Below the pieces are notes generated by a model. The model worked only from the letters and a program-made list of their open reading frames with translations, was not told the origin of the DNA and did no database searches. From Natrarchaeobius chitinivorans (GTDB taxonomy: Archaea; Halobacteriota; Halobacteria; Halobacteriales; Natrialbaceae), in contig NZ_REGA01000012.1 of the NCBI RefSeq assembly GCF_003841505.1, forward strand, positions 80,970-144,969: DNA of 64,000 bases, read 5' to 3'. Shown here one piece after another: positions 45,541-53,211 of this stretch. Both the position numbers and the translations under genes were made by a program. How positions within the stretch are numbered: the first letter of the stretch is position 1; each line of letters starts with the position of its first letter.

Positions 45541-45632
45541 GTGGGTCGGACGCGATTGTGAACTACGCCAAGACGTTCCAGTTCACTCGCTTCGCTCGCT
45601 CACGGGCTGCGACTCGTCTACGTCAAATCGCT
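45541..45632. repeat. tRNA-end-like block related to the one at 29.58 kb
   Basis: GTGGGTCGGACGCGATT, then GAACTACGCCAAGACG, a TCGCTTCGCTCGCT hairpin tract and CTCGTCTACGTCAAATCG. The block at 29580-29653 next to tRNA-Val has the same order (GTGGGTTGGGGCAGATTTGAA, GACGCCGAGACG, GCTCGCTTGCGCT, CTCGTCTAGTTCAAATC). Likely an attachment-site footprint beside the recombinase gene. Confidence 0.55.
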
Positions 45633-45697
45633 CTGGCCGGATTGCTCCTCGCGTAATTGCTCGGAGCAAAAGCGGGCCGGGCGCGATTTATCCACGC

Positions 45698-45757
45698 CCA
45701 CCTTTTCACTCCTTCGCCGTCAGGCGATTCATCGCCTTCGGCGAAGGAAAAAGGTGG
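45698..45757. repeat. Imperfect inverted repeat upstream of the integrase gene
   Basis: CCACCTTTTCACTCCTTCGCCG and CGGCGAAGGAAAAAGGTGG pair except for a small bulge, around a 19-base loop. It lies 200 bp upstream of the recombinase start. Confidence 0.65.
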
Positions 45758-45959
45758 ATCAAAACGTGGAAGAGTCGAGGATCGCGATGGAACGTGGGCT
45801 ACCGGACATCCGCGTCGCGACGATAGAGACGTTGACAGCCGAAACGAGTTGCACACTCGATTCGACCGTCGATGGGTGGACACCCACAATCCCGGTGCGC
45901 ATGGCACATCCGGTCGTCTAGCGAGAAACCGGGGAATCCGCCACCGCGGCGGATGCACA

Positions 45960-47009
45960 ATGACGGACGATCTTGAACCGATCGCACCCAGTGAAGCAGT
46001 TGCAATGTATCTCAAGGATAGAGACATCGCCAAATCCACGCGAAGGGCGCACCGTCGACGCCTCCGACGGCTGATTCGATGGTGCATCGACGAGGACATC
46101 ACGAACCTCAACGATCTCACCGGACGGGATATCCACCGCTTCAAAATCGAGGAATTCGATTCGAAGGACGACGGAGGCGACTATTCGAAGGAGACGATCC
46201 GGAGCGTAATGGACACCATCCGCGTCTTCACGCGGTGGTGTGCTTCCATTGACGCCGTTCCACAGGGTCTGAGCGAAAAAGTGCAGTCACCGTCGCCCGA
46301 GAACGTTCGTAGCGAAACGCTGGAGCGAGATCGAGCCCAAGCGATTCTCAACTACCTCGATACGTACGAGTACGCGAGCGTTCGCCACTGCCTACTCGAT
46401 CTGCTTTGGCACGCCGGCTTCCGACTCGGCGAGGTTCGGGCGCTCGACGTCGGGGACGTCAATCTCGATCAAAACTACGTCGAGGTCGTTCACAGGCCGG
46501 ACGAAGACACACCGTTGAAAAATGGCGAAGACGGCCAGCGACTGGTCAATATCTCGCAAACCACCGCGACCGTCATCCGGGACTACATCGGTAGTGTTCG
46601 CGACGAGGTTACCGACGACTACGGACGGAAGCCGCTACTGACCAGCCAGCACGGACGTCGGGTTCAAACGAACCTTCGCCAAATCGTCTACTCCGTCACG
46701 CGCCCTTGCGTGTACACGAACGATTGCCCCCACGATAGGAAAATCCAAGAGTGCGACGCTGCTCTCAAGGTGAGCCTCGCGTCGCAGTGCCCCTCTTCGG
46801 TGTACCCCCACGCGTTGCGCCGCGGGAGCATCACGTGGCATCTCCGGGAGAAGATGCCCAAGCACCTCGTCTCCGATCGGATGGACGTGAGTCCCGACGT
46901 TCTGGATAAGCACTACGACGCACGCTCCGACGAAGAACGGATGCGACAGCGTCGTGATTACTTGCCATTCGACGACGAAAACGACGAGGACGACGAGAAA
47001 ATTGAGTGA
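45960..47009 (+). CDS. Tyrosine recombinase (XerD-like integrase)
   Basis: 349 residues from ATG 45960. An N-terminal SAM-like core-binding domain (residues about 10-105) is followed by the catalytic domain with R155 in FRLGEVRAL, H284-x2-R287 (HALRRG), H/W pair at 293-294 and the nucleophile Y319 (KHYDAR). An insert with four Cys (C250, C256, C265, C277) next to the catalytic His looks like a zinc knuckle, common in haloarchaeal integrases. It is the proximal gene of the island beginning at about 45.4 kb and presumably moved it. Confidence 0.95.
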   Translation: MTDDLEPIAPSEAVAMYLKDRDIAKSTRRAHRRRLRRLIRWCIDEDITNLNDLTGRDIHRFKIEEFDSKDDGGDYSKETIRSVMDTIRVFTRWCASIDAVPQGLSEKVQSPSPENVRSETLERDRAQAILNYLDTYEYASVRHCLLDLLWHAGFRLGEVRALDVGDVNLDQNYVEVVHRPDEDTPLKNGEDGQRLVNISQTTATVIRDYIGSVRDEVTDDYGRKPLLTSQHGRRVQTNLRQIVYSVTRPCVYTNDCPHDRKIQECDAALKVSLASQCPSSVYPHALRRGSITWHLREKMPKHLVSDRMDVSPDVLDKHYDARSDEERMRQRRDYLPFDDENDEDDEKIE

Positions 47010-47089
47010 TGCGAGCGAGTGGCAGTCTGGTTAAAAGACCTCGGACTGTCATTCATTTCTTATCCATTTTGACACCCGTAGCAGTAGCT

Positions 47090-47170
47090 ATGTACCCGTT
47101 TATCGGGGCTTTGGTAATAATCGTGGTGATCACTGGCTCAATCCAAGACGCTAATTGGGCCGACGTCTAA
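47090..47170 (+). CDS. Micro-protein with one hydrophobic helix
   Basis: 26 residues, MYPFIGALVIIVVITGSIQ plus a short polar tail. Starts 81 bp after the integrase stop, and its TAA stop overlaps the end of the opposing zinc-ribbon gene by 4 bp. Too short to assign by codon statistics, so it is only tentative. Confidence 0.4.
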   Translation: MYPFIGALVIIVVITGSIQDANWADV

Positions 47171-47316
47171 TCAGGAGCGACGACTTCTCGACAGGCAGGA
47201 CATTCGGCGAAGATCCCGGTACCCTCATCCGTTCCGTACTCGATTAGTAATTGAGGACTCGGAATCGAAGCTCCGCACCGCGGGCACGTTCCGAGTGTAG
47301 ATCGGTTAGCACTCAT
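47167..47316 (-). CDS. Small zinc-ribbon protein (DUF7837-like)
   Basis: 49 residues, ATG at 47314-47316, stop TAG at 47167-47169. CPRCGASIPSPQLLIEYG and FAECPACREVV provide two CxxC pairs for one zinc ion. Proteins with this exact spacing (zinc ribbon, LIEYGTDEG segment) are found next to integrases in haloarchaeal islands; I place it in the DUF7837-like group by appearance. Its function is unknown. Confidence 0.7.
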   Translation of the reverse strand: MSANRSTLGTCPRCGASIPSPQLLIEYGTDEGTGIFAECPACREVVAPD

Positions 47317-47434
47317 CGGTGATCATCGAAGGGAACCCAAGCGTGTGACGACCTCGGGGAGGGGGTCTTGGTTCGCCTCTATGTTAACGAATCGATGGTA
47401 CGATCCTTATAGATGAGGTCACCGAAGTGAAAGT

Positions 47435-47451
47435 GAACACTTCGAGTGTTC
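47435..47451. promoter_or_regulatory. Palindrome upstream of the coiled-coil gene
   Basis: GAACACTTCGAGTGTTC is a perfect palindrome with 7-bp arms around TCG, 48 bp upstream of the next start codon and preceded by AAGTGAAAGT. The box GTGAAAGTGAAC also occurs at 45424-45435. Could be an operator or a hairpin end of a mobile remnant. Confidence 0.45.
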
Positions 47452-47498
47452 TCCGTACTGGCGCTACGTTTTAGCAGGTAGAGCCACGATTTGGGTGT

Positions 47499-48503
47499 AT
47501 GACGTTCAGCGTCAGTTGGCACACACTCCTCGAGGAATGCGACGATCTTCCCGAGGAGGCGACGCTACTCACGCCGCTCTCGCAGCATCGATTCCGAATT
47601 GGAGACGTACAAGAGCACCGCATCGTCGTCGAGTACCTTGATCGCGACGTGGACGAGACGCGTCCGCTCCAGCGTGACCAGTTCGAGACGCTCTATCGTC
47701 GCATCACCGAAGCCGCCGACGGGTTCGACCTCTCCCGACTGCCAACTGACGCCGATCCCTATCCGGCGGTGTTGAGTCTCCATCCTCGCTTCGAAGTTGA
47801 TGCAGATGCCGGCGTGATTCGCGAGACGGAGTCGCCGACCGGCACACAGATCATCGAAGGGGCTCCGGGAGTCGCCCCGGCGGGCGACGAAGCCGAAGAA
47901 CGAACGGAACCAGACGTGGAGGTCTACGGCGACGCATTGCTCTTGATCGACGCACTCGAACGCCACGATGTCACCGACCTCGAGGAGCTTGAGACCTCTT
48001 CCCTAATCAACCTCTACACGCTGTTGTCGGACATGCAGCGAAACGCGAACGACCTCAGACAGGCAGTGAGCGACGCGCTCCTCGACCGGCTTCATCACGA
48101 CCAACCCGTCCACGGTCAGTTCGGCTCGGTGCAACGAACGTCCCGACGTCGACGCAATCTCAAAGACGAAGACGAAGTACTTGCGGCCTTGGAAGAAGCC
48201 GGTATCGACCGGGAACGCGTCCTCGGTGTCGACGCGGACAAAGTCGACGATGCTCTCGAAGTGACCGACCTCACGGAGTCGGCCGTCTACGAACTTGAAG
48301 AGCGCGAGTACGTCCGTAAGGCGGAGGTTGACGAGGAGGTCAAGGAAACTCGGCTACAAGGGATGAAGGATCGACTGGCCGTCAGCGACGATCCCGAAGC
48401 GGACGAGCTGCGCGCGGAGATTGAGGAACTGGAAGACCGGATCGAGGAATTGACCGAGTTCAAGACCGGTCGGAAGTTCCACACCCAATCGGGGGTAGAA
48501 TGA
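47499..48503 (+). CDS. Hypothetical coiled-coil protein of the island
   Basis: 334 residues, acidic, no membrane segments. N-terminal half has beta-type segments (TLLTPLSQHRFRIGDVQEHR, IVVEYLDRD, AVLSLHPRFEVDADAGVIRE); the C-terminal third is a strongly predicted coiled coil (DEVLAALEEAGIDRERVLGV; LRAEIEELEDRIEELTEFK). It overlaps the next gene by 4 bp, so the pair is coupled. Not recognised as a named family; a DNA-processing role is suggested only by neighbours. Confidence 0.75.
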   Translation: MTFSVSWHTLLEECDDLPEEATLLTPLSQHRFRIGDVQEHRIVVEYLDRDVDETRPLQRDQFETLYRRITEAADGFDLSRLPTDADPYPAVLSLHPRFEVDADAGVIRETESPTGTQIIEGAPGVAPAGDEAEERTEPDVEVYGDALLLIDALERHDVTDLEELETSSLINLYTLLSDMQRNANDLRQAVSDALLDRLHHDQPVHGQFGSVQRTSRRRRNLKDEDEVLAALEEAGIDRERVLGVDADKVDDALEVTDLTESAVYELEEREYVRKAEVDEEVKETRLQGMKDRLAVSDDPEADELRAEIEELEDRIEELTEFKTGRKFHTQSGVE

Positions 48504-48865
48504 TCAGCGGACTCCCCGATCGGCCGCTGTCAGCAGGCGAGACACTTCGTCTGTCCAAGGAGCGTGATGACTTGTTGGTGATCCCTGCCACACCGGACAG
48601 TCTGATGGGTGCGCATGGCTCGCTTGACGAGATTCGCAACGTGCTCGTCTTCACGGAAACCATCGTCGCCGCGCTTGCGTACACGGATGCGGATGGTTGG
48701 ACGCTCGTCACAAGAGCCGACGATCCAGCCGCCTTCGAAGACGTTCTCGACGAACTGATGGACTTCCGGGATGGCCTCGGTGAAGGCGAAAACAAAGCTG
48801 AGATCGTCGAAACGATCTCCGAAGCTTACGAGACCTTCACGGAGCGCACACTCCCGTCATCCTGA
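48500..48865 (+). CDS. Hypothetical protein coupled to the coiled-coil gene
   Basis: 121 residues. Acidic alpha/beta protein with GETLRLSKERDDLLVIPATP at the start and ETIVAALAYTDADGWTLVTR in the middle. Starts within the last codons of the previous gene (4-bp overlap). It converges on the SWIM protein gene, whose stop is 51 bp away. No family known to me. Confidence 0.72.
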   Translation: MISGLPDRPLSAGETLRLSKERDDLLVIPATPDSLMGAHGSLDEIRNVLVFTETIVAALAYTDADGWTLVTRADDPAAFEDVLDELMDFRDGLGEGENKAEIVETISEAYETFTERTLPSS

Positions 48866-48915
48866 TTCCCGGCGAGAAGCGGATATTGACAGAAAGAGAG
48901 AATCGCCCGTTCCGA

Positions 48916-50619
48916 TTAGGCGTTCTCAAGGGATTTCATCTCATCGAGGAAGGCGGGACGGTTCGAGTGTTTCTCCTTCAACCGTTCGACAAACTCTTCG
49001 AACTCCTCCTCGAATCCCAACTCGCGCATCTCTTTGAGGTAGTCGATCACCGTCTGGTAGTGCTTCCGCCCCGTCGTGTCCGCAAGGAACGGTTCGAGGA
49101 GTCCCTCGTACACCTCGTAGTAGGTCTCCGGGTCGTACTCAGCTACGTCGTCCCGATACTCGCTCAAGATCGCGAGGCCGTTGTCGCGCATCTGTCGGCG
49201 AAGAGCGTCGTCGACATCACCGCGAGCGGTCTCGATGACCGTCTCGAAGGCCTCCTCGATGTGCTTCTCGCGGATGTAGAGCTGGGTCAGCTGATGCACG
49301 TTTGACTCCTCGAAATCGGCTTCGAAATCGGCAACGAGCGCCTCCCATTCGTTGTCGGCACACTTCGACCGCAACTCTTCGTAGTACTCCCAGTTTCCGG
49401 TCTGGAGGAACAGTTCCCGAAGCTGGGTTTTGTGCCGCTCGGGACTACGATCGGCGTACACGTCAGCCAAGAACCGCCGGATGTCCGCGATTTGTGAGAA
49501 CGCATCGAGTCCTTCCTCAGCGATTTCGATCGCCCGCTCCTCGTCACCCTCCTCGGCGAGCAGCCGAGCGTACCGCAGGCAGAACGATCGGTTGTCAAGG
49601 TAGTACCGCTCGTAGATCTCGCGGAGCGCGTCGGTATCGTCGAGTGTGTCGAGGAGATCTGCGTACGTCTCGATAAGCCACTTCGCTCGGTAGTGGCCGG
49701 TCGTTTCGAGCAGGCCGGTCTCGTCGTCGATTCCACCTCGTTCCGGAATCTCGTCGGGAAGTTCCGCTTCGAGCAATTCGCGCCAGTACGCCAGTTCAGT
49801 TTCATCAGCGCAGAGTTCCCACAGCGCCTCTTCGTACTGGCCGGAGAACGTCTCGACGCCGGCGTCGTCGCTCGCCCACCGCTCGAAGAGATATTCTATG
49901 TACTCGCGTTTTTCCTCGCGAGACAGATCGGCCTCGTGGATGCACTCGACGAAGGCATCGAGTTCCGCTTCGAAGTCGTCGGCGTAGTAATCCTGCACCA
50001 TGTCCATGTTCTCGATCCGCACCTCGGTCATCGCCCGGTAGATGGTGGCCGCCTCCAGTGGGTTGCCCTGCTTCCGGTGCGTCTCAGCGAGGTCGTGAAA
50101 CTCCGAGAAGTCGGGGCCCTCGTATTGGTAGGTGTACGGGCCGCGGTATTGTTGGCTCATCTCCTTCTTGTAGTCGTAGAAACTCTGCGTGTCCTGTTCC
50201 TCGAAGCGTGTGAGCAGACGCCGGCGCAGGTCGGCATCGCGCTCGCACTCGTTGAGCAGGAATTCCCGAAGTTCCTCGGAATGAGCGTCGGCGAGCAGGT
50301 CTTCGACGATCGTTCGTTCGTCTTCGAGGTCAATGTCGCCCTCGGAAAGTTCCAGTAGGATGGCGATGATGTGCTTACAGTAGCCGCCCCAGTCGTAGGG
50401 ACAGGTGCAGGTGGCGGTGATGGCATCAGAGCCGCTGCCCTCCGGCTCGATTTCGACGTCGTACGGCTCGGGTTGTGAGCCCTGCACGGCGGCTGTCACG
50501 GTGTCGCCGAAGCGATCGATACGCACAATATGGTCGTCCTCGCGGTAATTGACGGCGCGATCGAACACCTCACTCGTGCAGAGACCACGGATCTGTTCCG
50601 TCGAGAGCGTCAGGGACAT
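48916..50619 (-). CDS. SWIM zinc-finger protein with helical repeats
   Basis: 567 residues. An N-terminal SWIM finger is read as CTCPYDWGGYCKHIIAILL (C-x-C-x7-C-x-H), which binds zinc and probably DNA or protein. The rest is a long run of helical TPR/HEAT-like units (PLEAATIYRAMTEVRIENMD; FCLRYARLLAEEGDEERAI; FLQTGNWEYYEELRSKC). Such proteins occur with Rad51 paralogues or SNF2/SF2 helicases in other organisms; here the XPB helicase is 1.2 kb away. No direct evidence of partnership. Confidence 0.88.
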   Translation of the reverse strand: MSLTLSTEQIRGLCTSEVFDRAVNYREDDHIVRIDRFGDTVTAAVQGSQPEPYDVEIEPEGSGSDAITATCTCPYDWGGYCKHIIAILLELSEGDIDLEDERTIVEDLLADAHSEELREFLLNECERDADLRRRLLTRFEEQDTQSFYDYKKEMSQQYRGPYTYQYEGPDFSEFHDLAETHRKQGNPLEAATIYRAMTEVRIENMDMVQDYYADDFEAELDAFVECIHEADLSREEKREYIEYLFERWASDDAGVETFSGQYEEALWELCADETELAYWRELLEAELPDEIPERGGIDDETGLLETTGHYRAKWLIETYADLLDTLDDTDALREIYERYYLDNRSFCLRYARLLAEEGDEERAIEIAEEGLDAFSQIADIRRFLADVYADRSPERHKTQLRELFLQTGNWEYYEELRSKCADNEWEALVADFEADFEESNVHQLTQLYIREKHIEEAFETVIETARGDVDDALRRQMRDNGLAILSEYRDDVAEYDPETYYEVYEGLLEPFLADTTGRKHYQTVIDYLKEMRELGFEEEFEEFVERLKEKHSNRPAFLDEMKSLENA

Positions 50620-50926
50620 TTGTTACCACGTTTTCACGCCCGGACGGTGATGAACGTGTCCGATCTACGAACGCGTACCGATGCCGGGCGAATCACTCAA
50701 CTACCCGAGGCGGATCGGGACACGATCTTTGAGATCTTTCGCTCCCACCAGTGACAGGGCTACGTGATGAGCCGACCAATCGAGCGGGCGGCTAACGAAC
50801 GGTTGAGAGACCGCTCCTCGTCTCGAAAACCGACGACTTCCAACGGAGAAAGCGACTGCGGTCTCTAGAGGAAGGGCAATGTGGGAAGAACGCGTACAGA
50901 AATGTAGTCGTCGACCTCGATCGCTC

Positions 50927-51466
50927 ATGACCACGGCCAAGAAGCGGGTGCTTGCCATCCTGACCGATCGCGACATCGAGTTGCCCGACGACGGAGTGAC
51001 ACTCGAGAAGATCCGGCATCGCGGCACGCACTTTCGAATTGATGAAGGGGAGTTCCTCTCGTTCCGGATCGAACGACATCCGACGATGTACCTCTCGGAT
51101 AGCCGAATCCGCGGACGACATCGATCGCCAGCCCGGTTCCACGTGATGACCGACTACCGGTTGGATCTCGACGACGAGACGTGGCGTGTCACCGAATGCG
51201 AAGCCACGTTCGACTTCGACCCGCACTTGGTGATCGAGGCGGAATTGGACGCACTTGGGCGAAAGCACGCGATCGAAGAGCAGATCGAGCAGGTCAAAAC
51301 GGCAGACGATCAAGCAGACGCGTTCGACGAGGCATTCGACTCGTGGATCGACCACTGGGAGGACAAGTTCGCCGCGGTGCATGGCCGGAAGGTTCCTGAT
51401 GACCAGCGACGAGAGATCGTCCAATTGCTGATCGACGAACTTCGCTCCAGAACCAATCTCACGTGA
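50927..51466 (+). CDS. Hypothetical acidic protein of the island
   Basis: 179 residues from ATG 50927 (a longer frame from 50879 has a basic extension). KKRVLAILTDRDIELPDDGV suggests a small winged helix or a nucleotide-binding start, and EEQIEQVKTADDQADAFDEA a helical tail. It stands just before the tRNA-like gene, which is transcribed in the other direction. Family unknown. Confidence 0.68.
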   Translation: MTTAKKRVLAILTDRDIELPDDGVTLEKIRHRGTHFRIDEGEFLSFRIERHPTMYLSDSRIRGRHRSPARFHVMTDYRLDLDDETWRVTECEATFDFDPHLVIEAELDALGRKHAIEEQIEQVKTADDQADAFDEAFDSWIDHWEDKFAAVHGRKVPDDQRREIVQLLIDELRSRTNLT

Positions 51467-51496
51467 GGAAGGAAACCGACACGAAGCGACAACGAG

Positions 51497-51633
51497 TGGG
51501 TGCGCGAGGATTCGAACCTCGGGCCTTCCGGATGATCGGGGCGCTGCCTACGGCTCGGGACGTGCCGCGCGGACTCACGTCCCCGGCGTCCCGATCTCGA
51601 ACCGGGCGTTCTTCCGGGCTGAACTACACACTC
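51497..51633 (-). tRNA. Intron-containing tRNA-like gene
   Basis: On the minus strand, acceptor GAGTGTG pairs with CGCACCC except for one A-C mismatch; D arm GTTC/GAAC, T arm CGAGG-TTCGAAT-CCTCG and discriminator A are well formed. The anticodon loop is split: after CCCGG-TTCGAG comes a 63-base insert, then T-CCGGA. The insert has inverted ends (GATCGGG and CCCCGATC) able to make the bulge-helix-bulge site cut by archaeal splicing endonuclease. Splicing at 37/38 would give anticodon CGA, but the tRNA lacks the long variable arm of tRNA-Ser, so identity is unresolved. It may be a pseudogene or island-borne tRNA. Confidence 0.65.
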
Positions 51634-51780
51634 TCGGATGAGATGTTTGTCGCTATTGATAACAGCTTTCGGATGGTGAATGGCGACAACCATCGTTTAG
51701 TGCGGTAACCCTCCAAGTCATTAGGATAGCAACACAGCTAACCGTGCTGGGTCGCAAATCGCTCATAAGCTGCGACCGGG

Positions 51781-53211
51781 ATGAAACTCGAATTCGACGA
51801 TGGAACGCTCTTGCTCCGCGATGCACCGAACGAGGTGCCCCACGCCGAGTGGGACGACCGCGTCGACGAATATCGTGCGCAAGCCTATCACTACCGAACG
51901 ATCCTCGATTGGGCTGGCGAGTGGGATGCTGACGAGAGCGGAGACGGGCAACTAGGGCTCCAACAGGCAGTGGGCCAGACGATGGCTCTCGAGGATGCTG
52001 CTCGCAGGTACCCACAACTCGCCCTTAACCCGACTGTCCAAATCGAGTCCCGAGACTATCAGCAGGCTGCGCTGGACGCGTGGTGCGAACACGGGCGGCG
52101 AGGAAGCGTCGTCCTCCCTACCGGGAGTGGGAAGACGTTTCTCGGCCTCCAAGCGATCGCCGACGCCCGCGTCGCAACGCTGGTCGTCGTCCCGACGATC
52201 GATCTGATGAACCAGTGGCACGCCACGCTGACCAACGCGTTCGGCGATCAACTCCCCGACGGGGTGGGCGTCCTCGGCGGCGGCTCCCACGACGTGACGG
52301 AGGTAACCGTCACCACCTACGACAGCGCCTACCGCTACATCAACGAGTACGGCGACCGGTTTGGTCTGCTCATGGTGGATGAGGTGCATCACTTGCCCGC
52401 ACCGACATACAAGCAGATCCCGGAGATGACGATCGCGCCGTATCGGCTCGGATTGACGGCCACCTACGAGCGAGCCGACGGAAAACACGACGAATTGGAA
52501 GAACTGCTCGGGCCGGTAGTCTACGAGGAGGAAGTAGACGATCTCGCCGGCGAGTACCTCAGCGAATACGAAACGATTCAGCTTTCGGTTGATCTCACGA
52601 CCGAGGAGCGCGAGCGATACGACGAGGAGTACCAGATCTACCGCGATTACGTCGACAGCCACGAGTTCAACATCTGGAAGGAAGAGGGGTACCAAGAGTT
52701 CCTGAAGCGCACCTCCTACGATCCGCAGGGCCGTCGCGCACTCATCGCCAAGCAGCGTGCCGAGGAGATCGCTCGAACCGCCGAGAAGAAGCTCGACACG
52801 CTGGACAACCTGATCAAGCGGCATTACGACGACCGCGTCATCGTCTTTACCGCCAACAACAACTTCGCCTACGACATCTCTCAAGAATTCATCGTCCCCT
52901 GCATCACCCATCAGACGCCGACCGACGAGCGCACCGAGATACTGGAGCGGTTTCGCGCCGGCGAGTATTCGATGCTCGCCACCTCACAGGTGTTAGACGA
53001 GGGGATCGATGTGCCCGCGGCGAACGTCGGGATCATCCTCTCGGGAAGTGCCTCGAAGCGGCAGTACGCCCAGCGATTGGGTCGGATCCTCCGACCGACC
53101 GATGAACGGCAACCGGCGCGTCTCTACGAGATCATCGCCGCTGACACCAAGGAGAACTACGTCTCCCAGCGACGCCGACAGGGGGTGGTGAACGGCGATG
53201 CTGACGGCTGA
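51781..53211 (+). CDS. XPB/Rad25-type SF2 helicase
   Basis: 476 residues. Walker A PTGSGKT at about 113-119, DEVHH at about 200-204 (DEAH variant), LTATYERADG (motif III/RED-like), VFTANNNFAYDISQ, then motif V/VI QVLDEGIDVPAANVGIILSG and QRLGRILRP. Length and order fit archaeal XPB, which unwinds DNA in nucleotide-excision-like repair and partners with the Bax1 nuclease. Its stop overlaps the next gene by 14 bp. GTG/ATG choice is clear from a good start. Confidence 0.93.
   Translation: MKLEFDDGTLLLRDAPNEVPHAEWDDRVDEYRAQAYHYRTILDWAGEWDADESGDGQLGLQQAVGQTMALEDAARRYPQLALNPTVQIESRDYQQAALDAWCEHGRRGSVVLPTGSGKTFLGLQAIADARVATLVVVPTIDLMNQWHATLTNAFGDQLPDGVGVLGGGSHDVTEVTVTTYDSAYRYINEYGDRFGLLMVDEVHHLPAPTYKQIPEMTIAPYRLGLTATYERADGKHDELEELLGPVVYEEEVDDLAGEYLSEYETIQLSVDLTTEERERYDEEYQIYRDYVDSHEFNIWKEEGYQEFLKRTSYDPQGRRALIAKQRAEEIARTAEKKLDTLDNLIKRHYDDRVIVFTANNNFAYDISQEFIVPCITHQTPTDERTEILERFRAGEYSMLATSQVLDEGIDVPAANVGIILSGSASKRQYAQRLGRILRPTDERQPARLYEIIAADTKENYVSQRRRQGVVNGDADG

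Larger units (their letters stand above)
45398..45959. other. Island left border: stacked hairpins and att-like sequence
   Basis: About 560 bases with no gene. From left to right: GTGAAAGTGAAC box, a series of hairpins at 45450-45505, a tRNA-3'-end-like block at 45540-45632, and a long imperfect inverted repeat at 45698-45757. The tyrosine recombinase gene follows at 45960. Confidence 0.6.

Noticed and set aside
50650..50754. 34-codon plus-strand frame after the SWIM gene
   Set aside because: Acidic composition is acceptable, but it is very short, lacks a ribosome-binding site and overlaps the probable promoter of the leftward SWIM gene.
45541..51633. Complete integrated element bounded by 45.54 kb and the tRNA-like gene at 51.5 kb
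   Set aside because: The sequence ends at the two sites are only loosely alike; no exact direct repeat of 15 bases or more was found, and the island content continues beyond 51.6 kb.
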